From: Calocera cornea HHB12733
Lineage: Eukaryota; Basidiomycota; Dacrymycetes; Dacrymycetales; Dacrymycetaceae
Assembly (NCBI GenBank): GCA_001632435.1
Contig: KV423942.1
Coordinates: forward strand, 62,001-126,000
Direction of reading: 5' to 3'
Length of the DNA stretch: 64,000 nt
Shown here: positions 1-9,939 of the stretch, piece after piece
How positions within the stretch are numbered: the stretch's first letter is position 1
How the letters are laid out: each line of letters opens with the position of its first letter
Notes under the pieces: generated by a model
What the model saw: only the letters and a program-made list of their open reading frames with translations
Databases searched by the model: none
Told to the model about the DNA's origin: nothing
Program-made: the position numbers and the translations under genes

Positions 1-823
1 GCAGGTCTTCACGTGCGTCTGACCGTGATCCTACCCTCCTCTTTCCCGCCCCACACCGGCCATGTCCTAACTGGTCTGTCAGTATTCACGTCCCCGCCGC
101 CCCACCCTCAAGCGTCACCAACGGCCCGTGGTACTTCTGGTGCGGCCTGCAGCCAACGGGGGGCGGGGTCGTCCAGCCCGTGCTTGCCTTCCTGGGTCCG
201 GAGGACAACCAGGTGAACCCGAACCCGCCGTTCGCCCAGGTGTACGCCATGAACGTCTGTCCTGTCTCTCCGCTCGGCCCCGCTTCGCATGGCATGCTGA
301 TGGACGAACAGCTGTGGGCTTTGCCCTGGAATTTCGGGCAGAGCGGCGCCCCTGCTACGCAGGAGAGCGCGGGGATCTGGGCCGACCAAGGCGCCCAGAT
401 CGCCGCCTCCGTGTCCTTCCGAGGCAGGCAATGGGTCCAGTCCGCCAGTGTCATCTCCGGCGCGGCGGCCGGGCAGAGCGTCTCTCTCAGCACGCCAGAC
501 AGCTACTTCCAGGACACCAGCTCGGGGAACGATAATACGATGATGACGGTGTGCGAGTCCGAGTGAGTCTGCCAGACGTATGCTGGCTCTTCCCCTGTGC
601 TGATTTAAGCGGCAGGCTGCACGGCAACCACATCGGCGATTGGGACTTCACGGTCACGTTTACCGACGTGTACTTCAGGGCTGCAAGCTCTGAGGGGACC
701 GAGGCGCTCTGCCAGACCGCCACGGACCATTCGGACGGGAATGGATTCGTTAGCTTCACGGGGTTCAGCATGTTTGATGCGGAGACGTGCTTTTGGTCCA
801 GCATCACGTTGAGCCCGCCTTGA
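1..823 (+). CDS. secreted protein of unknown function, copy 1 (5' partial)
   Basis: The 5' end lies outside the window. Visible exons are 1-12, 83-254, 312-562 and 616-823, ending in TGA. Frames and intron positions match the paralogue at 1547-2458 exactly. The mature region starts around IHVPAAPPSSV, then GPWYFWCGLQP, a Trp/Pro-rich stretch, an SGAAAGQ(S/T)V block, the CESEL junction and DWDFTVTFTDVYF. Conserved Cys occur in WCGLQ, VCESE, ALCQT and ETCFW, suggesting disulfides in an exported beta-rich protein. The paralogue has a signal peptide, so this copy is probably secreted too. I do not recognise the family. The donor at 255 (GTCTGT) is weak but is supported by alignment to copy 2. The coding call is firm; the function is unknown. 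Confidence 0.8.
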
Positions 824-1546
824 AGAAGTAGATCCCGGCGTGGCATTTGGTGAACTGTCGGAATTGCAATGAAGTTTGTGGCAAGCAGTATCAGTCTTGT
901 GTCCGACGATCAGTTGGAACTGGTAGAAGTAAGAGACAGGATCATACGCATGCTTGCAGTGCTGCGTCTCTTGATGAATTGCATGTGGTAAACCGTCTAT
1001 GCCAAGGAGAAGAAGCACGCAGGGCGGAACTATTCCTGTGCTATGCGGCGCGGCGATGCAACTGCATCCGAGCCCTTCCCTCCGTTTCCAAGGAACCCAT
1101 CACTCTTCTGCGCATCTCTCTTTTCGGCGGAGAACCCGACTCGAACTCTCTATGTACCTCGCTTTCAGGTCCTAGGAGAGGATCAAAATGTATTGCGGTG
1201 CTCTCGCAACTTCGTTCCTCGTTCATCTGGTAAAGGGACGGTGCTCGACTCGACTCATCGAGCACTTGCTATGCTGAGATGTCTACGACGGAGGTGCTGC
1301 TCTGCTCCGCCGTGTGCGATTGACGCGGATCACGTCTCTATTGATTAACTTTGGAGATCATGGGTCATTTCCCGGAGAGTTGAACTACTGCGTCTCCGCC
1401 TTGAGGTACCGGGCTGTCCACCCAGCTCCTTTCGGCGAAGGCTGGCTGGGCACGGCGCCTGCTGGGGCTTATAAGGAGTCCAAAACGAGATAGCTATTAT
1501 TCACTCTACCCCTCTCTTCACCCCCTCCTCTGCCAAGCCACACACC
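824..1546. other. intergenic region with TATA box for copy 2
   Basis: This spacer separates the two tandem paralogues and holds no convincing gene. A TATAAGG element at 1470-1476 sits about 75 nt before the start codon at 1547. It is followed by a CT-rich leader typical of fungal core promoters. A TTCGAGTC-like stretch on the minus strand near 1140 does not fold as a tRNA. Confidence 0.5.
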
Positions 1547-2458
1547 ATGCGCGCTGCTCTCTCTCTCGCCACGCTTGCCCTTCTCGTCCGCTCCTCCTAC
1601 GGGATATCCTGGTCGCTCATCTTCGACAATGGCAACACCTGGACCCAGCAGAAGTACATGTATGTCCGCTTGAAGGCCATACAGTGTCTACAGATATTGA
1701 CATCTCCGCTTAGCATCACCGTGCCTCCCCCTCCTCCTCCCAGCGTGACGACTGGTCCATGGTACTTCTGGTGCGGCCTTCAGCCTCAAGGCGGCGGGGT
1801 CATCCAGCCGGTACTTGGGTGGAAGACAAGCGAGAACACGCAGGTCAACCAGGACCCTCCATTCCCCGAGGTGTGGGCCATCAATGTAAGCTCGAGTGCA
1901 CGGGTTATCGTCTTCTTCTGACTGGCTTGCTCAGCTCTGGTCGCTTCCCTGGGACTACTCAAGCTCCAACCCGACCCTTCAGGAGAGCGCAGGCATCTGG
2001 GTTGACCAGGGTGCACGCGTTGCGTCGACGATCCAGTGGGAGAACGGGGAATGGTATCAGCAATCGGACGTCCTCTCTGGTGCAGCGGCTGGTCAGACAG
2101 TTGAGATGACCACTCCGGCAAGCTACTTCCTCAGCGATGGCGCGGGAGATGACAATACCCCCATGGTGGTTTGCGAATCTGAGTAAGCATAAGCTAGCCC
2201 TCCCCATTCATGCCACTCTAAACATTCCTCGGTAGACTTGATGGCGATCAGGTTGACCAGTGGGACTTCACAGTGACCTTCACCGACGTCTACATTAAGG
2301 CTCAGACATCGGATGGCGTCCAGACTCTGTGTGAAACTGCGACAGATCACTCGGACGGCTCTGGATACATCAGCTTCTCCGGATTCCAGATGGTTGACGA
2401 TGTTACTTGCTACTGGTCCTCGATTACTCTCACTCCGCCTGCTCAAGCAGGGAACTAA
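1547..2458 (+). CDS. secreted protein of unknown function, copy 2
   Basis: Four exons (1547-1659, 1714-1885, 1935-2182, 2236-2458) splice in phase to 251 residues. Residues 1-19 form a signal peptide (MRAALSLATLALLVRSSYG) directly before ISWSLIFDNGNTW. A proline run (VPPPPPPSV) precedes GPWYFWCGLQPQGGG, then WSLPWDY, AAAGQTVEMTTPASYF, VVCESELD and a C-terminal domain with FTVTFTDVY and TCYWSSITLTPP. Four Cys remain after cleavage. It is a tandem paralogue of the gene at 1-823, about 720 nt away on the same strand and sharing intron positions. The compact acidic/aromatic mature part is reminiscent of secreted fungal beta-sandwich proteins, but no catalytic mot is recognisable and I assign no function. 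The model is solid because every splice phase agrees with the paralogue. Confidence 0.85.
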
Positions 2459-3114
2459 AGCCGCAGTAACGGCCCACGCTGTTCATGTGGTCCTCTGGTT
2501 CAGAGTTCCCATTCATGTCATTGTCTTCTAGTATACTACAAGGACTTCACGAAACTCATTTTGCCTCATCAGTAGCAGTGACTTTCCAATAACAACGCTT
2601 GACCAACCACGGTTCACGTCAACCGTTGCCCGCAGGTCATGGATGAGTACTTCAGCCAGGAGTGCAAGACAGTGTTGTTCATTAAAGCCACTCTTTCTGG
2701 CCAAGACTGGCCAAGACTGAATAGTCAATGGCAAGTTGCATAGGCGAACAAGATTTCAAAGGTAGAGTTCAACTAGCAAAGAACGACGGTATGAAGAAGA
2801 AGTCATCCAAATGGCCCGGGATGGCTACACTCCGTCAACACTCGATAGCGCTTAATCCATATCGGCTTGATGAGTGGCGGTGCGTGAGTGAGTCGGAGAG
2901 AAGAGACGTGGTTAGTAGGGAAGAATGGTGGGAATTGTACGGAGCGGGAGATGGGGTCGACGTTCAGTCAATGGTCTTTCAGTGGTCTTTGGGAAGTTCT
3001 TCAGCTTGCGACTCAAGCGGAGTATCAGCGGCGATCCACGAGCCTAACACGCGTGTCGCGGCGATCGGCTCCAGTGCGAGCTTCTCGAAGCGCGTGAGTT
3101 TTCTTCTCCAGACC
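2459..3114. other. intergenic region, nothing recognised
   Basis: No coding pattern, RNA gene or repeat stands out. Open frames across 2728-3366 are unstructured and overlap the small Cys-rich ORF on the other strand. Confidence 0.4.
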
Positions 3115-3342
3115 CTACTTGGCTTTGTCCGTCTTGGCCTCCTTCTTCGGTCCTCCCGAGCTCCCCTCGGGCCAAACCAAATTCACCTGCTTCTGCCTGT
3201 TCTGCCTGTTCTTCGCCATCTGCGTCAGGTTAACGCTGTACGTGCCCTTGCACCCCTTGCCGCCGCAGGGCTCGTTCTCGAGCGTGCGCGTCGACGTCGT
3301 GGGGTTGTCGAACCCGCAGTTGAGGGTGCACTTGACGCCCAT
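3115..3342 (-). CDS. small Cys-rich hypothetical protein (75 aa)
   Basis: A single ORF encodes MGVKCTLNCGFDNP at its start, then ENEPCGGKGCKGTY, and ends in a lysine-rich tail (GPKKEAKTDKAK). Four cysteines are arranged as C-x3-C and C-x3-C, which could bind a metal or form two disulfides. There is no signal peptide. Third positions are GC-rich like neighbouring real genes, and a CATAAAAG element lies about 110 nt upstream on the minus strand. I do not recognise a family. It may be a true small protein or a chance ORF; the charged, low-hydrophobic composition and the clean start favour a gene only moderately. Confidence 0.4.
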   Translation of the reverse strand: MGVKCTLNCGFDNPTTSTRTLENEPCGGKGCKGTYSVNLTQMAKNRQNRQKQVNLVWPEGSSGGPKKEAKTDKAK

Positions 3343-6193
3343 GGTTGTGGATCTGGGAGAGTTTGATGGGGCGACAGGGGGAAATTTGGCCTGGAGTGCG
3401 GGGAGTTGAAGGAGAGGAGAGCGCTGACCCTCACATCAAGGCCGATATTGCGGCTTTTATGGCCTCCTGCCCGACCTCCACCGGGCGGCGGCGCCTCAAA
3501 GCTCATGCGAGCCACTCCATCGCCTCCCCAAGCCGGAAAATAGGAGTAGTTTCCCAGCCTCGATATGGAGAATGAAGCGTGTGGAGCTGCGACTGCACGA
3601 GGCCAGAGCAGGTCATTAGGTCCATCTCCAACATCGACGCTTCGGGAGATGTCGCCGCATCCCACTTCGGGCCATCAAGGCTTTGTGTTACCCCTGTCTT
3701 CTAAACTGGGCCACGGGTCGGGCAACGCGGAGAGAGGGAGTCATACGTGGACTGTGAGCGAGGAGCGAGGAGCGAGGAGCGCACGAGGCGGCGGGCGGAT
3801 GGAGCGGAGCTGCCGCGGCATTAGAGCCTAGCACCTACGCGCGCTTCTCAGGGTATGATGGGCCAATGGCGCGCGGGGTACACTGTATTTCCGACATGCA
3901 CGTGCACGTGCCCGACCCCACCCGGCGCCTGATGTCCTCTCTCGTCGTCTGCACAGAGCCAAGTGATTGATACCTAACAAATCTGAAGGGATGAGTCCGA
4001 TAATAATACCGGTGGCCTTGGTAGTCCAAGACCAGATAGAGCTCGGTAGCTAGTAATGAGAATCACCACTAACTGCTATGGCCAACTGTGTGATGGCTCC
4101 GGTAAGGTGGTTGGTACGGGATACGGATATGGCGACGGTAGCTGTGATCTCATATGTGATCCTTGCGCAGATGGTGTCGGTAATGGTACCAGCAGGGATC
4201 ACGGGGAGGACGGTGGTCTCGATACTGACGGCTATCTCAATACCAAAGGGTACAATACCCTAGATATTGCAGATACCAAAGGTGTTGAGAAGGGAACAGC
4301 TGGGAAGGATACAGCGAGGTTGAGAGACGTGAACAGGACAAGAAACGGACTGGGAGAGGCACAAACAGGGGCTTCTCAATCACTAACTATGTGGCAGACT
4401 TGGTCTATATACAAAAAAACAGTGTAAACAGTGTATTGACAGCTGTAAGAGAATGTTGCCTTTTGAGGACAGAGCTGATCCATCAAACTGAGAGATCCTC
4501 CGGCAGATGCAACACATCTGGCAACTCTGACTCGTCCAATGCAAGCTGGTCCCGGACTAGCTAAGTATTGACACGCACCGTGTGAATGTCTCAAAGAGAG
4601 GCGAAAACGCTACCGAGCAGCACGGGCTTCCAGAGCACGTGATTGACCGTAGCAGTAGCTCGGCATCGAAACACGTCCAGTGGTCTGAGCGTTTCTTGCC
4701 AGCAATGTCCGATCGGCATCTGACAGATCATGACCGTCTGCTGGAGAAGTTGTGCACAAGTCTGTGTGCGCCAGGGCTATGCCACACGGGCCCGGTTCCA
4801 AATTCAGAGTGAACGGACCATGCCCGAACGAACCGAACCGAACTGAACTGGATCCATCCCTACCGGCGACCTGAATACAGGCTGTATGTACAACCACACC
4901 CCAGGATTGCTAGTTGTGCGGAATCATTGAAGAGAAAATGAAGTGCCAGCGTGGTTGATACTAATCCGACACGAGTTTGGCCTCGCGCTGGAGTGTGGAT
5001 AGTGTGACATCTACGCGCGTGCAGAGAAGTGACAGCCCCTGGGGCCAGAGCCCTCATGCGACGGACAATTGGCCAGCCTGTAGAGCCCTGATCTGGCATT
5101 GTAATCAATGACAAAAGTTGAGTGAGACCCTTGTGATCCAAAATATACCGCAGTGCAGACCCACCCTGAGGTCACATTCATTTGCCACCCCCATGTGTCA
5201 CGTGCCATTTGTTTACTCTGATTGTGTCCCTGATTGCGCACTGCAACTGCCCAGTGCATAAAAGGGTGCACTCTGCAGTCCGAAGAGGTTCCTCACTGGT
5301 GAGTCCTCTCACTTCCGTCTTCCCATTTGGCTGACTTCTTCCACAGATAAAAATTAGCTATATATATATATAGAATTATTAACCTGTAATTAGTTATATA
5401 TTAGCTAGAGCACCATTAGTTTAGCTAGCTATAATGAATGAACCGTGTTGTTTGTGTAAACAGTGAGAACTGGTGATCCGTGCCTGGTCACTTGACACAA
5501 CATCACCTAACACAAGGGTGACCGGCACTTGACACTTGATTTAGCCTCCGGAGAGTCTAATATACCTCCGGATGGGTCTCGCAACCAGACCTGCCAGACT
5601 AACACCCGTCATAATGATATTGAACCCTGCCCAGATGACAGGCATTGCCAACCCGGCGCAGGTGGTTACTAGGCCTGCTCAGGGGCCTTTCAAATGGCCA
5701 GCCCTGACAGCCCTGACGGGTCTGATAGGGCCTGCCTATCCCTGAACATATTGCTGCACAACTGTAGATGGAGTCAGCGCGTCCGATCGTGGTTGCGAAA
5801 CTCTCTCTCTGGAACACTTGTATCTGCGAGGGCTGGACTGCCCGCCCGGCGGTGAAGCCCCCGCGTGGAACGCGTTTCACCGGCCGGGGCGGGGATCCAG
5901 CCCAGCGGGGAATGCTTACGAGGTGCGCCGAGAGCTGGGCCGAGCGGCGTCGGGGACGGGCCGAGTGAGACGCGCCGGAGATGGCATGCGGGACCCTGAT
6001 CGTTATCCACTGGCAGCCCAGCCTGAGTGGCCCCGATCGGGCTCTGGTGCGGCCGGAGACGCATACACCTGGCAGCGTTCGCTCAAATACTCTCGACGGA
6101 CGGCGGATGGCGGGACTAGTACTCGCCCCTGCTCGACAACGCACACCCACCGCGTCACCGCCGACGTCACCGTCCCCCGCCTGCGCGCCCGCC
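3343..6193. other. long gene-poor region with AT-rich island
   Basis: No gene could be supported in these 2.85 kb. Noted items are a GAGCGAG-type tandem at about 3759-3782, a low-complexity ORF at 4056-4427 that looks like chance, an isolated CATAAAAGG box near 5256, an AT-rich island at about 5343-5445 with a (TA)7 run at 5359-5372, and short direct repeats of CCTCCGGA near 5546 and 5566. Confidence 0.45.
5343..5445. repeat. AT-rich island with (TA)n run
   Basis: In an otherwise GC-rich region this stretch is dominated by A/T, with an uninterrupted (TA)7 at 5359-5372 and repeated TTAGCTA words at several positions. It could be a decayed transposon edge, a replication or matrix-attachment region, or simple sequence. 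The sequence alone does not decide. Confidence 0.5.
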
Positions 6194-7720
6194 ATGCTCG
6201 CCCCGCTCTACACCGGCGACCCGGCCCTCCCCCTCCCAGCGCTCTACAAGCTCCCGGACGAGCTGTGGCTGCTCATCCTCTCCCACATCCCCCACCTCTA
6301 CCCCTGGCACGCCCCAGCCCTCGCCTACGACGACGCATTCCTGCCCCCGCCCGGCCCGTCCGCGCTCACGGCCACCCGCACCAGCACCTTCCAGGCCGAG
6401 ACCAGGTTCGTCCAAGCCCAGTTCGAGCACTGGCAGCGCACGATGCAGGCCGCGCTGGCCGTGTGCAGCGGGTGGTACGCCGAGCTCCGGCCGAGCATGG
6501 ACGACTGGCTCCTCTTCCGCAGCCCGGCCCACCTCCGCGCCTTTGTCCGCGCCCGCCCGCCCATCGAGCACCTCGCCATCCGGAGGGTCGACGTCCACTA
6601 CGACGAGTGCTACCCGGACACCCTCGTCCAGCCCTTCCTCGCCCGCTGCACAGCCCTCCAGCAGCTGCACCTCACACAGCTCAACAACCACCTCGCCGTA
6701 GACATCCCCCTCCCCCTCCTCGACACCCTCGCCGCCACCGCACCCGCCCACATCACCACCCTCGGCTTCCCAAAGCGCGGCATCCCGCCGCACGCCCTCG
6801 CCCGCCTCGCCCGCCTGCCGAACCTCACCCACCTCTCCGTCGGCGCGGACAAAACACCCTTCACGCCCGCCTCGCTCGCGCCGCACCTCCCCCTCCCACC
6901 AGCCGCCTTCGCCTCCCTCACCCACCTGCGCATCGACCTGCCCGTGCTCTCCCGCGCGTCCGACTTGCTGCTGAACCACCTCCCGCCCAGCACCCTCCCC
7001 GCGCTGCACTCCCTGTCCCTCTCAACGACCGAAACGCCCTTCCGCATGCCCTCGTCCGCCTTCGCCCAGCCCTTCTGCGCGCGCATCCTCGAGCCCTTCT
7101 TCGCCGCCCACGGGCCGAAGCTCCGCTCCCTCCAGTTCACCCTAGCAGAACCAGCGCAGCACGCCCACCTCTGCCGCCTCGTCGCCTACTGCCCGCGCCT
7201 GCACCAGCTCGCCCTCCCAGCCTGCTCCCACACGCGCGAGGCCGCCCCCGCCTGGCACCTCCCCGAGCTGCGCGAACTGGCAATGAACAACTTCATGCAG
7301 CTCTCCCCGGAGAACGCGCTCCAGATATCCGACCACTGGAGGTCCGTCGTCGGCCTCGTCCTGGCGTTCACCGCCCCTGCCGGGGCGCACAGCACCTCCC
7401 CGTTCCAGTCGCGGGCCAGCTCGCCAGAGCGGCGGAAGCACGGTGCAGGAGCAGACCCGCCTAGCGCCTTCCCAGCCCTGCGCCGCCTCCGCCTAGCGGA
7501 CGTCCTCCCGCCCTCCTGCGCCTCCTCCAGCACCGCGCCGATCACACCGACCGAGCCTCCCCGGCCCCTGGCGCACCAGACCAAGCTCGCACTCCGCGTC
7601 CAGCAGCTGTGCGGGGAGAGGGGCGTCCAGGTCGTCGACTGCACGGGTGGGCCCGTGCAGCCGGGGGCGATGGGCGGGAGGTGGCCGGGCGGCGGCGCCC
7701 CGGGGGGGAGGGCGGTGTAG
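6194..7720 (+). CDS. F-box/LRR-like protein (508 aa)
   Basis: Intronless ORF. The start chosen at 6194 begins MLAPLYTGDP; the upstream frame lacks protein character. Residues about 16-36 (LPALYKLPDELWLLILSHIPH) fit an F-box-like helix pair. The rest is a series of irregular leucine-rich segments (LQQLHLTQLNN, LTHLRIDLPVLS, LRSLQFTLAEP, LRELAMNNFMQ, LRRLRLADVL) spaced as in fungal F-box/LRR proteins that recruit substrates to SCF ubiquitin ligases. The C-terminus is a Gly/Pro-rich tail. Very high GC at third positions creates long shadow ORFs in other frames. The partner is unknown and the F-box is divergent, so this could also be an LRR protein without ligase role. Confidence 0.75.
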   Translation: MLAPLYTGDPALPLPALYKLPDELWLLILSHIPHLYPWHAPALAYDDAFLPPPGPSALTATRTSTFQAETRFVQAQFEHWQRTMQAALAVCSGWYAELRPSMDDWLLFRSPAHLRAFVRARPPIEHLAIRRVDVHYDECYPDTLVQPFLARCTALQQLHLTQLNNHLAVDIPLPLLDTLAATAPAHITTLGFPKRGIPPHALARLARLPNLTHLSVGADKTPFTPASLAPHLPLPPAAFASLTHLRIDLPVLSRASDLLLNHLPPSTLPALHSLSLSTTETPFRMPSSAFAQPFCARILEPFFAAHGPKLRSLQFTLAEPAQHAHLCRLVAYCPRLHQLALPACSHTREAAPAWHLPELRELAMNNFMQLSPENALQISDHWRSVVGLVLAFTAPAGAHSTSPFQSRASSPERRKHGAGADPPSAFPALRRLRLADVLPPSCASSSTAPITPTEPPRPLAHQTKLALRVQQLCGERGVQVVDCTGGPVQPGAMGGRWPGGGAPGGRAV

Positions 7721-8249
7721 GGCAGGGGTGAGGGCGAGGGGGGCAAGGCTTGGGCGGAGCGGCGGAGCGGCGGAGCGGTCGCTTCGAGCTGGGCTGGCGA
7801 ATGTGGGCGGGGGCGAGGGGTGAGCGAAGGAGATCCGGGAGGGAGGCGCGATGCACACGCCCCCCAGCGGGGCGGGCCGAGGTCGATGGCATCACCTCGG
7901 CGGGTAACGGGCGCGCGGCGGAGCGGCGGATCCACGCACGCGGGGGACATCCATGTGCACTGCTGTGGGCCTGGGCTGATTGAACTGGAGGATAATGCGT
8001 ATTGGTATTTGGAATGGGTATTGTAGAGACTAGACGACTGGGTGGCTCTTAATCAGACGGTAGATGCATAGAGATGCATATGTACTTATATCGTTAGTCC
8101 GCGGGCAGCAACCAGCAACTGGCAACCAGCAACAGGCAACGGCGGTCTGGGGAAACCATGAAACCATGAAGGGGCCAACCATGAGTAGTACAACGGTGAA
8201 TGCTGAGCAACAACGTCAACATCGAGTCAAAGACATTACAGTAGATACG
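7721..8249. other. intergenic region, short CAACCAGCAA repeat
   Basis: No gene seen. At about 8107-8141 there are several imperfect copies of a CAACCAGCAA-like decamer, upstream of the oxidoreductase pseudogene. Confidence 0.4.
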
Positions 8250-9349
8250 GTTTGCGCCGGGCACGTTGAGTTCGCCGTGTGCCGTCCCTCCCCGCCGGCA
8301 CACACCTGATGGGCGACCTCCGTGCGCGGTGCGCGCCTCTGATCGTTGGAGAAGCCTGACTCACGGACCAACAGCGTTCGAGGCGTACAGCGTGCACCCC
8401 GCGTCGGCCGCGGCCGCGTGCTCGAGAACAAGGAGCGGCGGCCGCTGAGCGTGCACCTCGGCGTGCTTTGCATGCCTGGGGAGACGGGGTACGGCCTGGA
8501 GGAGTTTGGAGTTTGGAGTTTGGAGTTTGGAGTTTGGGAGGTGCAAGCCCGTGCGTCGTCGTCCTTCCTTGCTGGATGGAGCTGGCCGAGAGAACATCCG
8601 GGAGAGTCCATCTCGTGTCTACCGGGGCGGCGTTGTTGGCAGGGAGGCTGGGCCAGGTCGGGGCCGCACACGCGCGAGCAGCGGACGATGGGCACACGTG
8701 GCATGGTACGCTATGCCCGGCAGCGAAACGCAAGAGCATGCGGAGGATCCCTCCGCCGGCGCACAGGCCAAGGTAGACTACAGTACACCACGAGCCTCGG
8801 GGTGGCCGGGCGTTCAACTGCCCCACGAGCGACGTGGGCCAGGAGCGGGACGAGTTCGGAGGGATCAACCGCGTACTGGGACAATGGGTGGGAAGGGCCT
8901 CGAGGATGCGCTTGCGAATGCGGACCAGGGCGGGAGGATCAGCCGCTGCGGGATCAGATGGCGAGCGAGTACAACGACAAGCATCCACATGGTGTCAAGG
9001 TGCGTCGCTCAGTTCCGTTGGTCCAGATCCTTCCAGCTGACAGTCCGCCGCAGATCCTCATCCGCATGACGATGAGCGGCCTCATCGGCGTCGACTGGAG
9101 CGACAAGGACCAGAAACAGTTCTACGAAGTCGTGCCTGGGATGGCAGCCCGCGGGGAGACCAAGTACCCGCTGGACGAGGTGGACGGGCTGGACAAAGTT
9201 GGTGAGGCGTTTGTGACGCTGATGAAGGGCAGGAATATGGGCAAGGTCGTCGTCAAGGTTGCGGAGGAGGAGTGCGTGTTGGACGAGGCAGAGCGAGGAA
9301 GACACTCAAAGGACGTCGGGCTGGTGGAGACAAAGACCGGCCGCACGTG
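8250..9349 (+). pseudogene. decayed PTGR-type NADPH oxidoreductase
   Basis: This segment aligns piecewise, in order and in several frames, with the intact gene at 9940-11212. An exon-2 relic lies near 8257-8325. AFEAYSVHPAS near 8368 matches PFEAYTLHPAS. PLSVHLGVLCMPGETG matches PLSTYLGVLGMPGETG. VSTGAALLAGRLGQVG matches the dinucleotide-binding segment, and EFGGINRVLGQWVG matches EFGGIDIYWDNVGG. The last exon (about 9055-9349) is well preserved: FYEVVPGMAARGE, VGEAFVTLMKGRNMGKVVVKV. The last intron also keeps GTGCGT and CAG borders. Frames shift several times, a 7-bp tandem repeat interrupts it at 8501-8535, and exon 1 is missing, so it cannot encode the enzyme. It is a tandem duplicate that has decayed. 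Confidence 0.8.
8501..8535 (+). repeat. five-copy GGAGTTT minisatellite
   Basis: Five perfect GGAGTTT units run head to tail inside the oxidoreductase pseudogene, at the place corresponding to the LEEYGECKP segment of the intact copy. It looks like local replication slippage of a GAGGAGTTTGG precursor. Confidence 0.9.
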
Positions 9350-9939
9350 ACTTCAAGCCGACCCCCGAACTAGTACTGTAGCCCTGACATCCAGGTTGAA
9401 TCTGAATAGTCGATAAATAGTGCAAAGCTCATGGATAGAGCTGTGCAAACAAACCACGTTGCTGACGAAAAGTCGGCGAGGCAGCAGCCTTGCAAGTCCG
9501 CAGACGAGTCCTTCCTATAAGCGTCCGACGTTCCCGCTCCATCATCCACCGAGCGAAGCTCCGTGTCAGGGTCTCCTATGACGGGCAAAACTAGTTACAC
9601 GAAGTTACTTTTTTCGTCCGATACCTACGGCGCGTCACACAGGGTCGGATCGCGCGTAGTAAGCAGCTTGGCACGCCTACCGCGCTTTCGTCCGCCGCAC
9701 GAGTTCTCTTTCTGCACAATCGTGATTAGAGCGCTGGTCGCATTCCGTCTCGGCATGGTTGACTGGGAGCAGTACCGGCTTGTGAAATGATGCAATGCGA
9801 TATTTCCTCCGGCTGCGTCAGCTGGCGAGCTTCGTCAGCACGACTCTCTGGTTCAGTGTATATAAGCAGTGTCCGTTGTCGAAGTACTCCCCAGCTAATA
9901 TCTCCCCATCTCCAGCACACAGTCTCCAGATCTTTCATA
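9350..9939. promoter_or_regulatory. promoter region with TATA box of oxidoreductase gene
   Basis: Intergenic. A TATATAAG element at 9859-9866 lies about 75 nt before the ATG at 9940, the same spacing as for the secreted-protein gene at 1547. No other feature was recognised. Confidence 0.55.

Noticed and set aside
1110..1190. tRNA-like TTCGAGTC element on the minus strand
   Set aside because: T-stem does not pair and there is no matching acceptor or anticodon arm.
4056..4427. 123-codon ORF rich in Gly, Asp and Thr
   Set aside because: Low-complexity, no start context or promoter, no splice partner; looks like chance in repeat-like DNA.
5818..7464. Long plus-strand ORF (548 codons) overlapping the F-box/LRR gene
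   Set aside because: It reads Arg/Pro/Ala monotony from the second frame of a very GC-rich gene; the frame at 6194-7720 has real protein character.
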